64,000 nucleotides of DNA, taken from positions 2,139,762 to 2,203,761 of the forward strand of contig BCIH01000002.1 of NCBI GenBank assembly GCA_002897115.2, in the 5' to 3' direction. How positions within the stretch are numbered: the first letter of the stretch is position 1; the number at the start of each line of letters is the position of its first letter. Positions 35,227 through 47,483 of the stretch are shown here, in pieces. Source of the stretch: Prototheca cutis (Eukaryota > Chlorophyta > Trebouxiophyceae > Chlorellales > Chlorellaceae). Position numbers and translations under genes: made by a program. The notes beneath the pieces were generated by a model. It was not told where the DNA came from. It ran no database searches and worked only from the letters and a program-made list of their open reading frames with translations.

Positions 35227-37228
35227 ATGAAGTACGAAGACTCCTCCCAGCGCCAGAGATGGACATTCTCTGCAGAACAACTGGTGCGTGAAGTGCAGCT
35301 GTGTTGCCTGGGCTCCAGGGAAGACAATGAGGGAGGTTGGGACGGGCGCAGGGTTGGGTCACGTGCCTGTTGACGTTGGCAGCGTGCGCAATCAATGCAC
35401 TTGGTGCGTGCACTCTCTTTTAGGCCAAGCGTCGCGAGGAGCTGCTCGGAAAATCCCTCCGAGCTTTCCGTGAGGTGGGTAATGCTTGGGGGTCTGAGGA
35501 GGGATGGGAGGGGCGCCGTTTCATCCCGCCATTCAAAGCGGAATGCTGCCGTGTTTGGCACCTAGCAGACGCCCCAAGTGAACGGTCAGATGATTGGGGG
35601 TTGGGGTTGAACAGCTGTTGTTCGTTCTGTCCCTGCACAGGCCCAGGAGCGGAGCAGGGTGGCAGAGGCAGGGGGCGGCGGCCCTGGCACAGCACCAGCT
35701 TTGGATGACAATCTCTGCATCGATGTGGACGATCAGCGCATGCTCCTACATTTCTATGCCTCCAAGCTCCAAGCGATCAGCACGGAGCTGCGGCTGCCGC
35801 TCAAAGTCCGTGGGACCGCCGTGGCTTATCTGGCCCGATTTTACATGGGCTGCACGGTGCTGGACATGCACCCCGGGACAATCTTCCTCACCTGCCTCTA
35901 CCTGGCCTGCAAGGTGCTGTGGTGGTAGTGGGCGTTGGGGCTGGCCTGGGGATGATGTCTGGAGACCGGGGAAGTGATGCCTGGAGGCACGCCAAGACCG
36001 TGCCTGGTGCTGCATCCGGGTTGAGGCAGCGTGATTTCATCAACCGTGCCTGTGGATGAACCACAACGTGGCCTGGACTGTCTTTCTATCAAACCTCTGC
36101 TCAAGCCCGCATGCAATCAAATCATGCCACTGTTCAGACGGAGGAGAGTTACATCTCGGCGGCGGAATTGGGCCGGCTGTCGGGCTTGCGGGCCGAACTG
36201 GTGCTCAACACGGAGCTTCCGCTGCTCCAAGGGCTGAAGTTTGATCTGGCCGTCATCTCTCCATACCGTGCCGTCGACGGCTTCCTGGAGGTGTGTGTGT
36301 GCAGTGGATGTTTGTGCTGTTATGTTCTGGGGGGAGAAGATCCGGTGCATTACTTTCTGAAGGGGTCATGGGTCGCGCTGTTTCCCAGCCACTGCCACTG
36401 ATTGATAAAAGGGCGTTTCGAGGCTGCAGGACCCTTGATCCTCCACCTCCTCGCGTGATGATGCCCATCCCGCTTCCTGTCCGATTACCAATGCCCAGAC
36501 GATCCAGGAGCTGGCACAGACGCCCGGCGCGGTGGAGCAGGCGCTGCTGGGCCTGCAAGAAAGCACGGCACAAACCGCCCGTGCCGCGGCGCTGGCGGCT
36601 GTCGACGCCCTTCTCCTCACCGATGCGGGCTTGATGTTCTCGCCAGGACAGTTGGCGCTCTGTGCTGTGCGGGCCGGCCTCAGCAAGGTGAGCTGTTTTC
36701 TTTTTTTTCTGTTTGGGCAGAGAGGGGGATTGGGGACTCAGACCACCCAAGTCTACCACAAACGGTGCTGCTTCCAGCTGGGCCTGGTTGGTCCACGTGC
36801 CATTCCTCCCGGTCACAATGACTCAAGAGGGTGGACTTTCTAGCAACGTCGTGCAGATCGTATGCATGCATGGTACCAGCGACGCCTTGCACTGTTGTTT
36901 CATGGCAGCACTTCATTGCCAGGTGAGAACCAGCCGTATCTTGCCCACAGGCCGGGATCAAACTGAACGATCCTGCTGCTCTGGCATTTGAGGACCCGCA
37001 CCAGGCATCGCCCGAGCAGAAGCAGCGGCTGGTGGCGACCATGCGGGAGATTGATGCGCTGGGCACTGCCGGCGCCAAGCCCGTAGACCAGGCCCGCGTG
37101 GCGGTCATCGATAAGAAGATAAAGGCGGCGCGGGCGTTGATGCCGCAGCCCGCCAAGGTGCAGGGCGGCAAGTCTGCAGCAGTCAAGGTATAGCGGTGTG
37201 GGTGGCGTGCCGATGGACCTTGAAAGCA

Positions 37229-37295
<67 letters not shown>

Positions 37296-37459
37296 GAGAT
37301 TGCCTTTTTCAGGGACAAATACACATCGGACCACACCAACTGCACCTGTGTTGCCAGGCCGCCGCGCGAGCTGCAGCAACAAAGGAGAAGAAGGATGAGC
37401 TGCAGTTTGATGACATTCAACCAGCTCCAGCCAAGCGTCCAAAGTCTGAGACGACGTAG
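35227..37459 (+). CDS. CYCH: Cyclin H (CAK / TFIIH subunit)
   Basis: Seven exons (35227-35283, 35424-35474, 35641-35913, 36138-36290, 36499-36687, 36951-37187, 37358-37459), all phase 0, give 353 residues. N-terminus MKYEDSSQRQRWTFSAEQL matches the cyclin H opening (STQRRxWxFS). The first cyclin box shows LPLKVRGTAVAYLARFYMGC, PGTIFLTCLYLACK, then TEESYISAAEL, NTELPLLQGLKFDLAVISPYRA. The second box is degenerate but helical. The C-terminus is Lys/Asp-rich. Cyclin H activates CDK7/CDKD; the complex phosphorylates cell-cycle CDKs and the RNA polymerase II tail within TFIIH. Intron 6 contains a 65-base G-run. Confidence 0.9.
37229..37293 (+). repeat. G65 homopolymer in cyclin H intron 6
   Basis: Sixty-five consecutive G on the sense strand, about 65 bases before the acceptor. 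Length likely imprecise. Confidence 0.9.
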
Positions 37460-37529
37460 TAGCAGGGGGCTTTTGGAAGCCAAGTTTTTTGGATGACCAG
37501 GACGTGTAGCGACGCCGCAAGGGTCTCGT

Positions 37530-38848
37530 TCATGTTCCTGAGTATGTGTTGGGGGGCCGGTCTCCTTTCCGCGCCACAGAGGCATTCACCGGGGTGTAGG
37601 TGAGGCATGGGTGCCAGGCAGAGCCCATGTAAGCCGTGACGAGCGCCCGCCCGTCCTCAGTGAGCGCAGTAAACGCAAGTGGGACTGGTGCCGGGGGGTT
37701 GGGCTGAGGCAGTCGAACGATGCCCCGCGCCGCATTCAGAAGCGCAGTCGCGATGCCGCGCCGTCTCGAATCTGGATGCGTCCAGACCAGCCGGATGCCG
37801 ATGGCTTTCATTACCTGGTCACAAAAAGGGGGGGGGGGCAAGGGGCTGATTGCAGGGCCCAAGGCCGCGAGTGACGTGGCAGTGGCATGGATGCAGCCCA
37901 ACAGACCCTCGGAACACAAGCACAGTGCTTCCTTTCTTTTTGCCGGGGGGGAAGAGTGGTGTGAACGGGAATCAAAGATCCAACTGCCAGCAATAAGAAA
38001 GCTGGTTCCTGGAAACAGCGAAAAGGAGCCCAGTCGCAACCCCGTTTCCCTCACCTTGATGGACTGGGAATCACGGTCATTTTCCATTTCCTCTGTCTTC
38101 TCAAGCCCATCAACAAAAGCGGTGCTGCACACGGGTTCACGCTCTACAAAGGCGCAGCCGCGGATCCTGCGAGGTGAGATGGCATGGGCCACCAGCAGGA
38201 GCGGGCCGCTTCCACCCAGCAGCCAGGTTGGATCCACGTCCATGAACCGCCGCAGCCGCTCCGCAAATGCCTGATTTTTGTTGGAAGGGGGGAGGCAAGG
38301 GGGTGGGGGGGCACAAAGGGAGCCGAATGGAATTTGGGAACAGAATGTGGATGAGTGCCAGGGTATCATCGCGCAGTCAAGTTCCGCTTTCCCAAACAGG
38401 CATCATGCCAGGTTCCACAATCCTGCACCTGGAGGCGCCGGGGGTTGGATGTGTCGATCAGGACAATCTCCGTGCTGCCATCAAGCACTGAGCACTTGAA
38501 TGCGCCATCCCCAGCGCCAGGGGCATAGATCCATGGTTGCTGGATCCTCGCGTGATGCCGCTGATGCAGCTCTTCGTCTTGTGGCAGACCGGGCGCGTAG
38601 GTAAGGCCGCACTCGGGGCACTGCACCAGGTAGAAATTTTTTTGACCCAGGTCCAGAAAGGACTGCCGGTACGCGCGGGGGGGAGGCGGGGAACGCTTGG
38701 CAGCCAGCGGGTCTGCCACCCCAGCAGTTGGCGCCAGGACCAGAGTGCTGGCCACCCTATGGAGGGGATTCCAGGGAACAGAGTCAAACCTGGATGACTC
38801 AAACGGCACATTAAAAGAATTATGATGACTCAAAACCATCCCATCCAT
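37530..38848 (-). CDS. CTF7: Cohesin acetyltransferase ESCO/CTF7 (Eco1)
   Basis: Three exons (38429-38848, 38055-38270, 37530-37814), phase 0, give 306 residues. The order is diagnostic for Eco1: [17 protein letters not shown], the C2H2 finger [11 protein letters not shown] ... HQRHH, then the GNAT domain with [20 protein letters not shown] (acetyl-CoA loop RRRGIA) and [18 protein letters not shown] near the end. Eco1/ESCO acetylates the SMC3 head during S phase to lock sister-chromatid cohesion. The N-terminal extension is short compared with human ESCO1/2, as in yeast and plants. The first ATG is used; an additional upstream exon cannot be ruled out. The gene is tail-to-tail with cyclin H, 70 bases apart. 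Confidence 0.88.
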
Positions 38849-39247
38849 ACAGAAGACAACAAAAATAGGACGCGCACCTCGGCCTCTTCCGTGAGAAGCA
38901 TGGCTGGGGTTCGGAGGTGGGCGACCGGCTCATCGCGCGTGCACGACAATACCACCGATGGTGTCCCCCTTGCGGAAAATCAGAATGTCATGAGGATACC
39001 AATGCGACAGCACACATGCATGCTGTGTTCAAGGGCCATCGCGGGCGCTGGCCGGTGTCGTGATTGTCGCTTGCGTCGCGGAACGCCTGCCATTTCAAAA
39101 AGCGGGCCCTTGGTACTTTTGAAATTGCGGCCACGGAAAACGCCTGCGAGCAGTTTGCTCTTAATCAGGACGCGAATGCCCGTGCGTTTGTCCTGTAAGC
39201 CTGGATTGAAGGCCAATTCTGTGTTCCCGAGGTTGATCAGCCGCAGG
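38849..39247. promoter_or_regulatory. Divergent promoter region, CTF7 / dUTPase
   Basis: About 0.4 kb between two start codons of S-phase genes transcribed away from each other, so it may be a shared regulatory region. No E2F-like site was convincingly identified. Confidence 0.4.
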
Positions 39248-40147
39248 ATGACGTCGGCCTCGCCCCTGAGCCCCATGGCCAACAACGCCAACCTCCCCGA
39301 CATCCCCCCCGCCAAGATGCTCAAGGCCAGCCATGGGCAGACCCTGCTGGTGAAGAAGCTGTCGGAGAACGCCGTGCTCCCAAAGCGCGGTTCCACCGGT
39401 GCAGCCGGTTACGACCTCGCCAGGTGTGCGTGTGTGTGTCTGCCGGGGGGGTGTCCCTTTCCTGCTGGTGTGGTGCTATTGTCGGGGGAGCTGTGCATCC
39501 TGCTGCATTCAGGTCCCAGACCATTCATGTATGCACACAGAACAGGGAGGTGGTGCTTGATGGTAGAATACATGGTGGATTTCATTTTCACCGAGCTGCT
39601 GCACGGCGACAGCCCTCCACTCATGACTCGCGCCATCCTCTACCAATGCAGCGCTGAGGACACGGTGATTCCCGCCCGTGGCAAGGGCATCGTGAAGACG
39701 GACCTGGCCATTGCGACGCCGCCGGGGACGTACGCCCGCGTGGCCCCCCGCTCTGGCCTGGCCGTCAAGCATTTCATCGACACGGGGGCCGGCGTGGTGG
39801 ACGAGGACTACCGCGGCAATGTCGGCGTCGTGCTGTTCAACCACAGCGACCAGGATTTTCAAGGTTGGCGCGCATTTATTGATGGATGGATGGTGCAGCG
39901 CACAGGGTGGAGGGTGGTGGCCCATGTGCATTGCATTGGGGGCCCTGGCCGTGACCGTGAACAACCCCACAGCCACTCTGAAACATCACCACATTCACAC
40001 ACCAATGCAGTCAAGCGCGGCGACCGCGTGGCGCAGCTCATCCTCGAGGTCATCTGCACGCCCGAGGTCGAGGAGGTCCAGGAGCTGCCGGAGACGCTGC
40101 GTGGCGCCGGCGGCTACGGCTCCACCGGCGTCGGCACCGCCTTGTAG
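39248..40147 (+). CDS. DUT: dUTP diphosphatase (dUTPase)
   Basis: Three exons (39248-39423, 39652-39863, 40011-40147) give 174 residues. All trimeric dUTPase motifs are present: [15 protein letters not shown] (motif 1), [11 protein letters not shown] (motif 3 core PRSGLA), [20 protein letters not shown] (with the catalytic Asp), RGDRVAQLI and the flexible Phe-less C-terminal arm [13 protein letters not shown]. The arm normally reads RGxxGFGSTG; here Phe is Tyr, a mild change for the residue that stacks on uracil. The enzyme hydrolyses dUTP to dUMP and PPi to keep uracil out of DNA and feed dTMP synthesis. No organelle leader is obvious ([17 protein letters not shown]). Confidence 0.95.
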   Translation: MTSASPLSPMANNANLPDIPPAKMLKASHGQTLLVKKLSENAVLPKRGSTGAAGYDLARCACVCLPGGCPFPAGVVLLSGELCILLHSGPRPFMYAHRTGRWCLMVEYMVDFIFTELLHGDSPPLMTRAILYQCSAEDTVIPARGKGIVKTDLAIATPPGTYARVAPRSGLAVKHFIDTGAGVVDEDYRGNVGVVLFNHSDQDFQGWRAFIDGWMVQRTGWRVVAHVHCIGGPGRDREQPHSHSETSPHSHTNAVKRGDRVAQLILEVICTPEVEEVQELPETLRGAGGYGSTGVGTAL

Positions 40148-40655
40148 GCAGGAAGGTGTGGGCATGGGGATGTATGCCCATGCATTCAGCAGCAGCGGCA
40201 GCGGCGGCAGCAACAATTAAGATGGTGGCAGGTGTGGTACGGCTTGCTTTTTAGGTTACATTGGCCGTGGTCTTTCCGGCGACACGCTGCGGTCTACAGG
40301 GACGATGACCCCTATAGGATGATGAAAGGAACAAAACAGTGTGGCGGAGTGCCAAGAGTACAGGACAGTGCTGGGCCACAGAGGTGGCGTGCGTGTGTGT
40401 GTGGAAGGGGGGATGTGCGGCCCTCGGGGTGAGGTTGGACTGCGGATCCACGACCCAGCACGTGGCCGGCCGCAACAGAAAACACATGGGCATAGAGGGG
40501 TTTAATCGATCGAAATGGTAAACGTGCCCGGGGCAACATTTCATGAAATGCGGTGGTCCAGCACCGCGGCATCCATGGCCGTCAGGACGCTTCTGGGGGT
40601 GGGACCGTGGTGGCGAGGGACGGTGCTGCCTAGCCACCCACCATGTCAACTCGTC
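40148..40655. other. Convergent 3' intergenic region
   Basis: About 0.5 kb between the dUTPase and ATG14-like stops; no gene seen. Confidence 0.4.
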
Positions 40656-42865
40656 TCAGCGAAGCCTGGGGAGGACAGTGGTGTCCCAGACGCCACGCAA
40701 CGTGGCTGGCAGCCGGCGCAGTTGCTGTGCCGTGGCGGCAGCCATCTCCTGGATGCGGGCCGTCCCCGTGCCCTGGCCACCACCACCCTGCCGGCCGCTC
40801 TCTTCAGCAAACATGGCTCGGACCCAGTGCTCGACGTCGTCCTCGGCGTTGGGCGGGGGCGGGATGAGCCGGCCAAACGCAGGCAGAGGCAGCACCTCCC
40901 ACTCGTCGCTCCAGGCCATGGAACCGGGGTTGGCACCCCCACGGGCTGTAGACGCCGGGCCGGTGCCATCAACGCCACCGCCCGCACCGTTGCCACGGCC
41001 CCCGTCGCGACGAGACCAGCCGCCGCGGACGACATACAAGCTCTCGGCACCCAGCCCGCCGTGCAGCACGGATTCGGCCATGAGTGAGGCGCTGCCGGCA
41101 TACGCACTGGCCAGCAACACGCTAGATGCCGGGTTGTTCGTCGCAGCGGCGGTTGGGCCCGCTCCTGCAGCACGGTGCCCTGCCGCCACGCCGAGGCACA
41201 GCGTCACCAGACGTTCGATGGGCGGCGAAGACCAGGGCCCAGGCCCGCCTGCGGCCGTGGCCAGGCACCCAGCTGACCGCTCCAGCAGCCGCAAGCCCCG
41301 CCGCAGCGACGTTGCTTGGATGTCCGCTGGCGACGGGCCACCAACCGCAGGCTCCACGCCCGCGGGCTGCTGCGGGCCCAGCAGGTACCGAGGGCAGGCA
41401 CGGGGGGAGATGCCGTTTTCTGTTCCTGACCCAGGAAAACCCTCCACCGCGCCGTCAGCCTCCCAGACCGACGTGGTGGAGCCGCAGATGTGTGCCCGGT
41501 GCAGCAGCGGCAGCCGCAGCACGCGAGCCAGGACCTCCAGCACCGTGCACAGCAGGCCCAGTGCGGCGAATTGCTGTCACGTTTCGTGGAATAAAAAGGA
41601 TGAGGTGGGCAGCTGTGTGGCGGTGATCCACGACAAAACAGGCTGGGCCCAAAGAAAAAGGAACAAAGTTGCCAACAACAATGTCCACCACCACGCACCG
41701 GGCTGCTGGGGATGAGGGCCCCTAGATCGTCGTGCACGTCCGGCAGCGGCAGTGTACAGACGAAAATGGCGGTGGCATGGTGGTCGGTGCCGCCAGGGAC
41801 CGACCCCGGCGTGCCCCCGCCATGCCCCAATTCCAGGTCCAGTTTCTGGAGGGGGAATGCTTCCAGCAGCTGCTGCACTGCCCTGTTAGACGGGTTGATT
41901 GACAGGGGTTGGGGGGGTGACGAAGTGTTTTAAGGTGGTTGAAGAAGGGCTTAGCCTCGGGTGAAGTCGGGAGCTGAGTTCGGATGAGCACATTCGCAAG
42001 GCGCTGGCCCCACCCTCCTTCCGGCCACGACCCAAACTCCTACAGAAACAGAACCACCAGTCTCACATCCGCTGCATGCGCTCGATCTCTGTCTCCTGGA
42101 GCAGGAGGAAGCCGGCATTCTGCTGTAGCACGCGGTGATTATTCTTCCTGGCCAGGCGCTGCAGGGCCTCCGCCAACTGCACAGCAGTGGGAGCGCGAGG
42201 GGGCCGCCTTGAGAGGAGAACATCAACCGCTTGTGCCTCACCCACCCTCAACGCAACAAAGCAATGTCGTCCCAGCTGGCCACCTTGGCCCTGGCGTTTT
42301 CGAGCGACTTGGTGCGTGCCGAAAGGCAGGTTGAGACCGTGGCGTGCCGAGTCTTGGCGACCTCAAGCGCACGCAGGGTCCTGAATCTGGCCGCCCGCAA
42401 CCTGTCCCGTTCCGCACGGAGCTGCTGCAGCGCAAGCGCATGGGCTTGCGCCTGGGCCTGTGTGTGTGGGGTCGGGGCGGGGGGGGCCGCATTTGCGCAA
42501 GACGAAGCTTGGCTACCTGGTTCCCACATCGCACTGCACTTACTTGCTTGGGCACTCCCATCGCATGAGGCACGGCGACATCATTCCCGACGCCCCGGTC
42601 CAGAACCCCTCCATGTCCCAGAAACACCTCCCTCCCGCACCTTTGCCCGAGTGGCTTCCGTCAGGTGCCGGAGCTGGATCTGGCAGTCCTCACGCAGCGT
42701 GGCCAGCTCCTCCCGCCTCGCTTGGAGGTATTCATTGACGTCCGGGGCGCAAATGTACGCCCTCCGCCGTGAATCACCACAGAGCTGGCAGCCCATGGAG
42801 TTCGCTCGCGAACTGTCGCGGCATGGGCACGTCTGCACCCTGTCCGAGCACCTCGGCGGGATCTG
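40656..42865 (-). CDS. ATG14: ATG14/UVRAG-like subunit of the PI3-kinase complex
   Basis: Five exons resolved: 42641-42865, 42284-42457, 42067-42176, 41699-41882 and 40656-41573; phases fit, giving at least 536 residues. The N-terminal part has paired cysteines (TCPC ... CQLC ... YICAPDVNEYLQARREEL) as in ATG14. A long coiled coil follows (ALALQQLRAERDRLRAARFR ... SLENARAKLAEALQRL). The C-terminal half shows LYPLPDVHDDL-type and SLRRGLRLLERSAGCLA motifs shared with plant ATG14. ATG14 directs the Vps34/Beclin-1 lipid kinase to autophagosome initiation sites. A first exon carrying the start codon should lie in 42866-43280. An extended open frame over exon 3 ends in a stop, so the phase-0 donor at 42284 was chosen. 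Confidence 0.78.
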
Positions 42866-43282
42866 CTGCGGGAAAAGAATGGGGTGCGTTAATTCGAATG
42901 CTTGGGCTTCCGGCAGCTGCCTGGGGCCTTTGACGGGCCACGAAGTGGAACCCCGATGTGATGTGGGACGGACTGCTTTCCGGGATGACCGTGCAGATCG
43001 AAATCCGCGATCGATCCCTGCAGACGAGCGGCATGTGGCACGACACATTCCCCTGGAATGCAATGATGTACATCGGGATTGATTTCATGCGTGTCTAGAG
43101 CGCTGTATGTGGCACTGGACTAGCGGCGTTGTGGACACGACGCTGCACAAGGCAAGTCATCGCCGTGGGGGTGTGGTAGGATGGGGCTGTGCGCGGATCG
43201 GCGGACATGGAGGCGCATAAGATGATTCATTGATCTCGATCGGAGTGCAGGATTTTGCTTGAGAGAGGGAAGGGGTCAGGCG
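42866..43282. promoter_or_regulatory. Divergent region; probably includes first exon of ATG14-like gene
   Basis: About 0.4 kb between the ATG14-like gene and USP5. Should hold both promoters and a missing short exon. Confidence 0.35.
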
Positions 43283-46200
43283 ATGGACCCGGCCACACTG
43301 GAGCTGGTCAGGGCGCACCTGCGCTCGGTGCGGGTGCCTGGCCCGGCGGATAAGGTGTACAAGGACGAGTGCGGGTTCAGCTTTTCCCACCCTGAGAGCG
43401 TGGGGGGTCTGTATATCAACCTGAGCACCTGGCAAGCCTACGCAGAGGAATGGGTGGGCCTGGATCATGAGCGAACCGGTCAGGGCCTCTACCTCCACGA
43501 GGTTGGAACAAAGGTGAGCGGCGTTTGAGAATTTCGTCGTTTGTTTTCTGTCAGGTGGGTGCTGTGCATGTGTGCATGGCGTGTGTGGCTTGGATGGGCA
43601 CGGCTAGCGGATTTGCACCGTGGGGCTGCTTGCTCGTGCGGATTGGCCTTGCACCCGGACAGTTGGACCTGGGTCAGGAGGTTGGAGGGGATGCCTCACT
43701 GCTCCCCAACCCATCCTCACGTCCATCATTCGCATCCCCAGATTCCTCGGGGATCGCCTGAAGACGCCGGCACCGAGCCCACGGAGCTTGCAATTGGAAA
43801 GCCCGGCGGCTTTGCGACGGCGCAGGGGCCGCTCTACGACGTGGTCAAAGACCACTCCTTGGTGATACTACCTTCCCGCACATGCGTTTCGCTGCCTTGC
43901 CCCGAGCTGCCCGAGCTTGTGCTCCAGGCGATTTCTGCAATCCAAGTGAGCAGTAGGAGTGGGCGCTGTGCTGTGTCTGTGGGTTGTCTGTGGTCCCTGC
44001 CCCCGACCCCGTTCCTGACTTCCGAGCACACGCACAAAATCCACAGGCACACGAGAGTGCATCCAAGCAGGAGGAGGTGGCGGCGTGGTCGGAGGAGCGG
44101 CAAGTGAGCAAGTACGCGGCGGGGCTGGAACAAATAGATACCGGCCGTCGCATCCCGCAGGACCCGGCGCAGTGGCGCTGCGACGAGACGGGCGTGAGCG
44201 ACAACCTGTGGCTGAATCTGAGCACTGGGTTTATAGGTTCTGGCCGCCCACACTGGGACGGCAGCGGCGGCAACGGCGCCGCGCTGCGGCACTATGAGGC
44301 CACGGGTCGGCGCTACCCGCTGGTGGTCAAACTGGGCACCATCACACCGGCCGGGGCTGACGTGTACAGCTACGCGCCCGAAGAGGACGACATGGTGCAG
44401 GACCCGGACTTGGCAGCACACCTCGCGCACTGGGGCATCAACATCCTTCAGATGTCCAAGACCGAGGCCAGCATGACGGAGCTGCAGATTGCCGCCAACA
44501 AGAGTCTGGAGTTTGAGCGCATGACCGAGGCGGGGCGCCACCTCCGGCCGCTCACGGGGCCGGGGTACATCGGGCTCCGCAATCTGGGCAACTCCTGCTA
44601 CATGAACGCCGTGCTCCAAGTGCTGTGGAGCCTGCCGGAATCCGCACGTAGGTTTTTGACTGGTGTCGATCAAACATTCCGCACCGCACCTCGGGTGCCC
44701 GCTGATGACCTCCTCACCCAGGTGTGGCGTTGGGTTTCGAGGGCCGATTGGTGGTGGTGGATTATTCAGGGGGTGGAGTACTGGTACCAACCAACTGGTG
44801 CAACCCAACCCACCCAGACAAACCCGAAAATGCTTGTCTTTCATTTACAAAAACAAAAACGATGGTGCAGTTTGTCAAAGTTGGGAGGGCGCTGGTGAAG
44901 GGGGCGACGCCGGTGGAGGCCGGGGACAAGGGCGAGGCGCCGGCACCCCTGCCGGCCGTGTCCCCGGCGGCATTCAAGGCCCTCGTCGGGCGCGGGCACC
45001 CCGAATTCTCCACCAACCACCAGCAGGTGAGTGTCTGGTTACGGCTGTGGTGGTGCGGGTCCTCTGAAACCTGGATTGTTTTGGGGGCCTGAGGCTGTAG
45101 TGCTGCGACCAAATAAAGCTCTGTTTTGTGGACTGAGAGATAAGAATTTGGCGTTGTCTTTCCGTTTCCGGAAGGAGAAAACGAGCATGTTGCATCCTCC
45201 CGTTCACCTCATGCACAGGATGCGGAGGAGTTTTGGGGCTACCTGCTCGACAAGCTTGCGCGGGCCGAGCGCGCCGCCGGGCCGGACCGCCTGTCCGGCA
45301 GGGATGCCGCGCCGTCGCTGCAAGAGCTCGTGTCCTTTGCCATTGAGGACCGCATCCAGTGCACAGAAACGGGCAAGGTGATGGCGCAGAGTTTGTGGTT
45401 GAATTGGAAGAGTGCTGAACGGCCCTGAAACTACCTCCCTTTCCCAAACCCGCCCATGCCAACTCACGTAAGCATTAAAATGGACAGGTTTCCTATAAGC
45501 GGAGCAGCGCGTCAACGCTGGGCCTGCACATCCCACTGGATCTGGTGCAAGTCGCCCAGGCGTCGTCGGCGCAGGTCAATGGGGACCGCGAGGTCAAGCG
45601 ACCCCGGACCGAGGGCGCCGGAGAAGCAGGTGGCGGGGCTGGCAATGATGACGACGCCAGCACCGGACCTGGCACCACAGGCACAAGCGCAGCAGCAGAG
45701 CCTGAGCTCCCGCGCATCGGCTTGGGCCCCCTACTGGATTCCTTTTTTGGCGAGACAGAAGTGGAGGGCGTCTGGTCGGCTGCGGCGGCCAGAAACACTA
45801 CGGTGCAGCCGGATACTGTGTTGTGACACTGCCTTTTCCTTGTTCTATCTGGAGGGATGTGCATTACTCGATCGCAATATTGTCCACTACAATCGTCGTC
45901 CATTCCTGAACAGTTGAGCAACCGAAATGCACGATGCTTTTTTCTACAACACACACGCACATGCAGGCGCGGAAGAAGACGCGGCTGGGCAGTTTCCCCG
46001 AGGTACTGCTGGTCCAGTTACGGAGGTACTACGTGGGCGACGATTGGACGCCCCGGAAGCTGGAGGTCGGGGTGGACGTTCCATCCCGACTGGACCTGAG
46101 CGCCTGGCGAGCGACCGGCCCAGCTCCCGACGAACGACTCCAGCCCGAGGGGGGCCCTGGGAGCGACACTGCTGCCAGTGGTGCGGCCACTGGGACCTCC

Positions 46201-47108
46201 CAAGCAACCGCACCACCTCCTCGAGGCCCCGTGCCTGACGAGACACTTGTGGCCTCATTGGTAAGCATGGGCTTTTCGGAGAACGCGGGGCGCCGCGCAG
46301 CGCTGGCCGTGTCCAATGCCGGCCCTGAAGCCGCGATGGATTGGCTGGTGGGGCACCTGGAAGATGCAGACATCAACGACCCGCTGCCTGCTGGAGAGGA
46401 TGGTGCAGTGGGTGCGAGTGGTGGCGCCCCCGCAACACAGATGGACCCCGAGGCCGTGTCCACGCTCACGGCCATGGGCTTTAGCGAGCGCGCTGCAGCA
46501 GCCGCGCTGCGGGCCTGTGCGGGCAACCTCGAGCGCGCCGCGGACTGGCTCTTCAGTCGCATGGACAGCCTCGAAGAGTTGGAGGTGGACGGCAATGCCG
46601 CGGCTGAGGGGGCTGGCGACGGTATGGCGGGGGGGGATGCCCCTGGCGACGGAACCACCCGTGCCGACAGCATGCTGGATGGGTCGGGGGTCTACGAGCT
46701 GGCTGCCTTTATTTGTCACATGGGAGCCAACACAGCCTGCGGACACTACGTCTGCCACATCAAAAAGGCAAGTGTTGTTGCAGGGGTACCTGTCGGTCGC
46801 AGGTTCTCAGACGTGCAAGTGCATGTCTGCAGGGCCAGTGTTGATGCTGGAGTTACGGAGCGCGTTTGCGTGTCGCCGGGTCCATAGTCGATGTGTCCGT
46901 GCGCCGCTGCAGCCGGCTGTGCAAAGGCAGTCTCACCCATGTCTTCTGCTCCACAACACCATCGGCACAGGAGGGACGGTGGGTCTTGTATAACGACGAA
47001 AAGGTGGCGGTGTCAGAGCAGCCCCCGCTGGAGCTGGGATACCTGTACGTCTATCGCCGCGTGCGGAGTGAAGGCGATGCTCCATCCGGCGATGTCATGC
47101 AGGCGTGA
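43283..47108 (+). CDS. UBP14: Ubiquitin-specific protease USP5/UBP14 (isopeptidase T)
   Basis: Eight exons (43283-43513, 43742-43945, 44047-44721, 44871-45026, 45219-45377, 45488-45802, 45967-46767, 46971-47108), all phase 0, give 892 residues. Order: N-terminal cryptic UBP, ZnF-UBP ([14 protein letters not shown] ... [20 protein letters not shown]), Cys box [18 protein letters not shown], two UBA domains ([20 protein letters not shown] and [20 protein letters not shown]) and His box [25 protein letters not shown]. It disassembles free polyubiquitin chains to recycle ubiquitin. The catalytic Cys, His and Asn/Asp boxes are intact, but the ZnF-UBP has lost most zinc ligands (see findings). Intron 7 has a consensus GC donor (AAG|GCAAGT). 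Confidence 0.94.
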
Positions 47109-47483
47109 TGAATGACCGTCCGCATGCCCGCTCAAAATACACTCTTCATCCTTGCAAGCGGTCTGTCTACCCCTTGCCTAGGTCATGCGCGTGTCACCAA
47201 GCCAGCCTGAGTGGAACGGCCTGTGGGACGTTGACCCGGGTGTTTGTGCATTTGCCATGGAGATGAGGCACACAGGAGCTTGCCCGAGTCATGCTCAATG
47301 GCAGAGGGCGCCAGCATGGGCGGCAACGGCGTGGTTGTGGGAAGGAGCGTGGACAAAAACGCTTGCTTCATCAAAGCTCGGCGCAATTCAAAGCCGCCAG
47401 ATCGAGCATTCATTCGTGGGGAGAACATCCCAGTGTCGTGTGCTGCGATCGCTTCTGCAGAAAAGAAGAATCCCCTGTTGTGT
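47109..47483. other. Convergent 3' intergenic region
   Basis: About 0.37 kb between USP5 and HIBADH stop codons; no gene seen. Confidence 0.4.

Noticed and set aside
42063..42251. Alternative upstream extension of ATG14-like exon 4
   Set aside because: Phase does not fit exon 3; the acceptor at 42177 keeps the coiled coil continuous.
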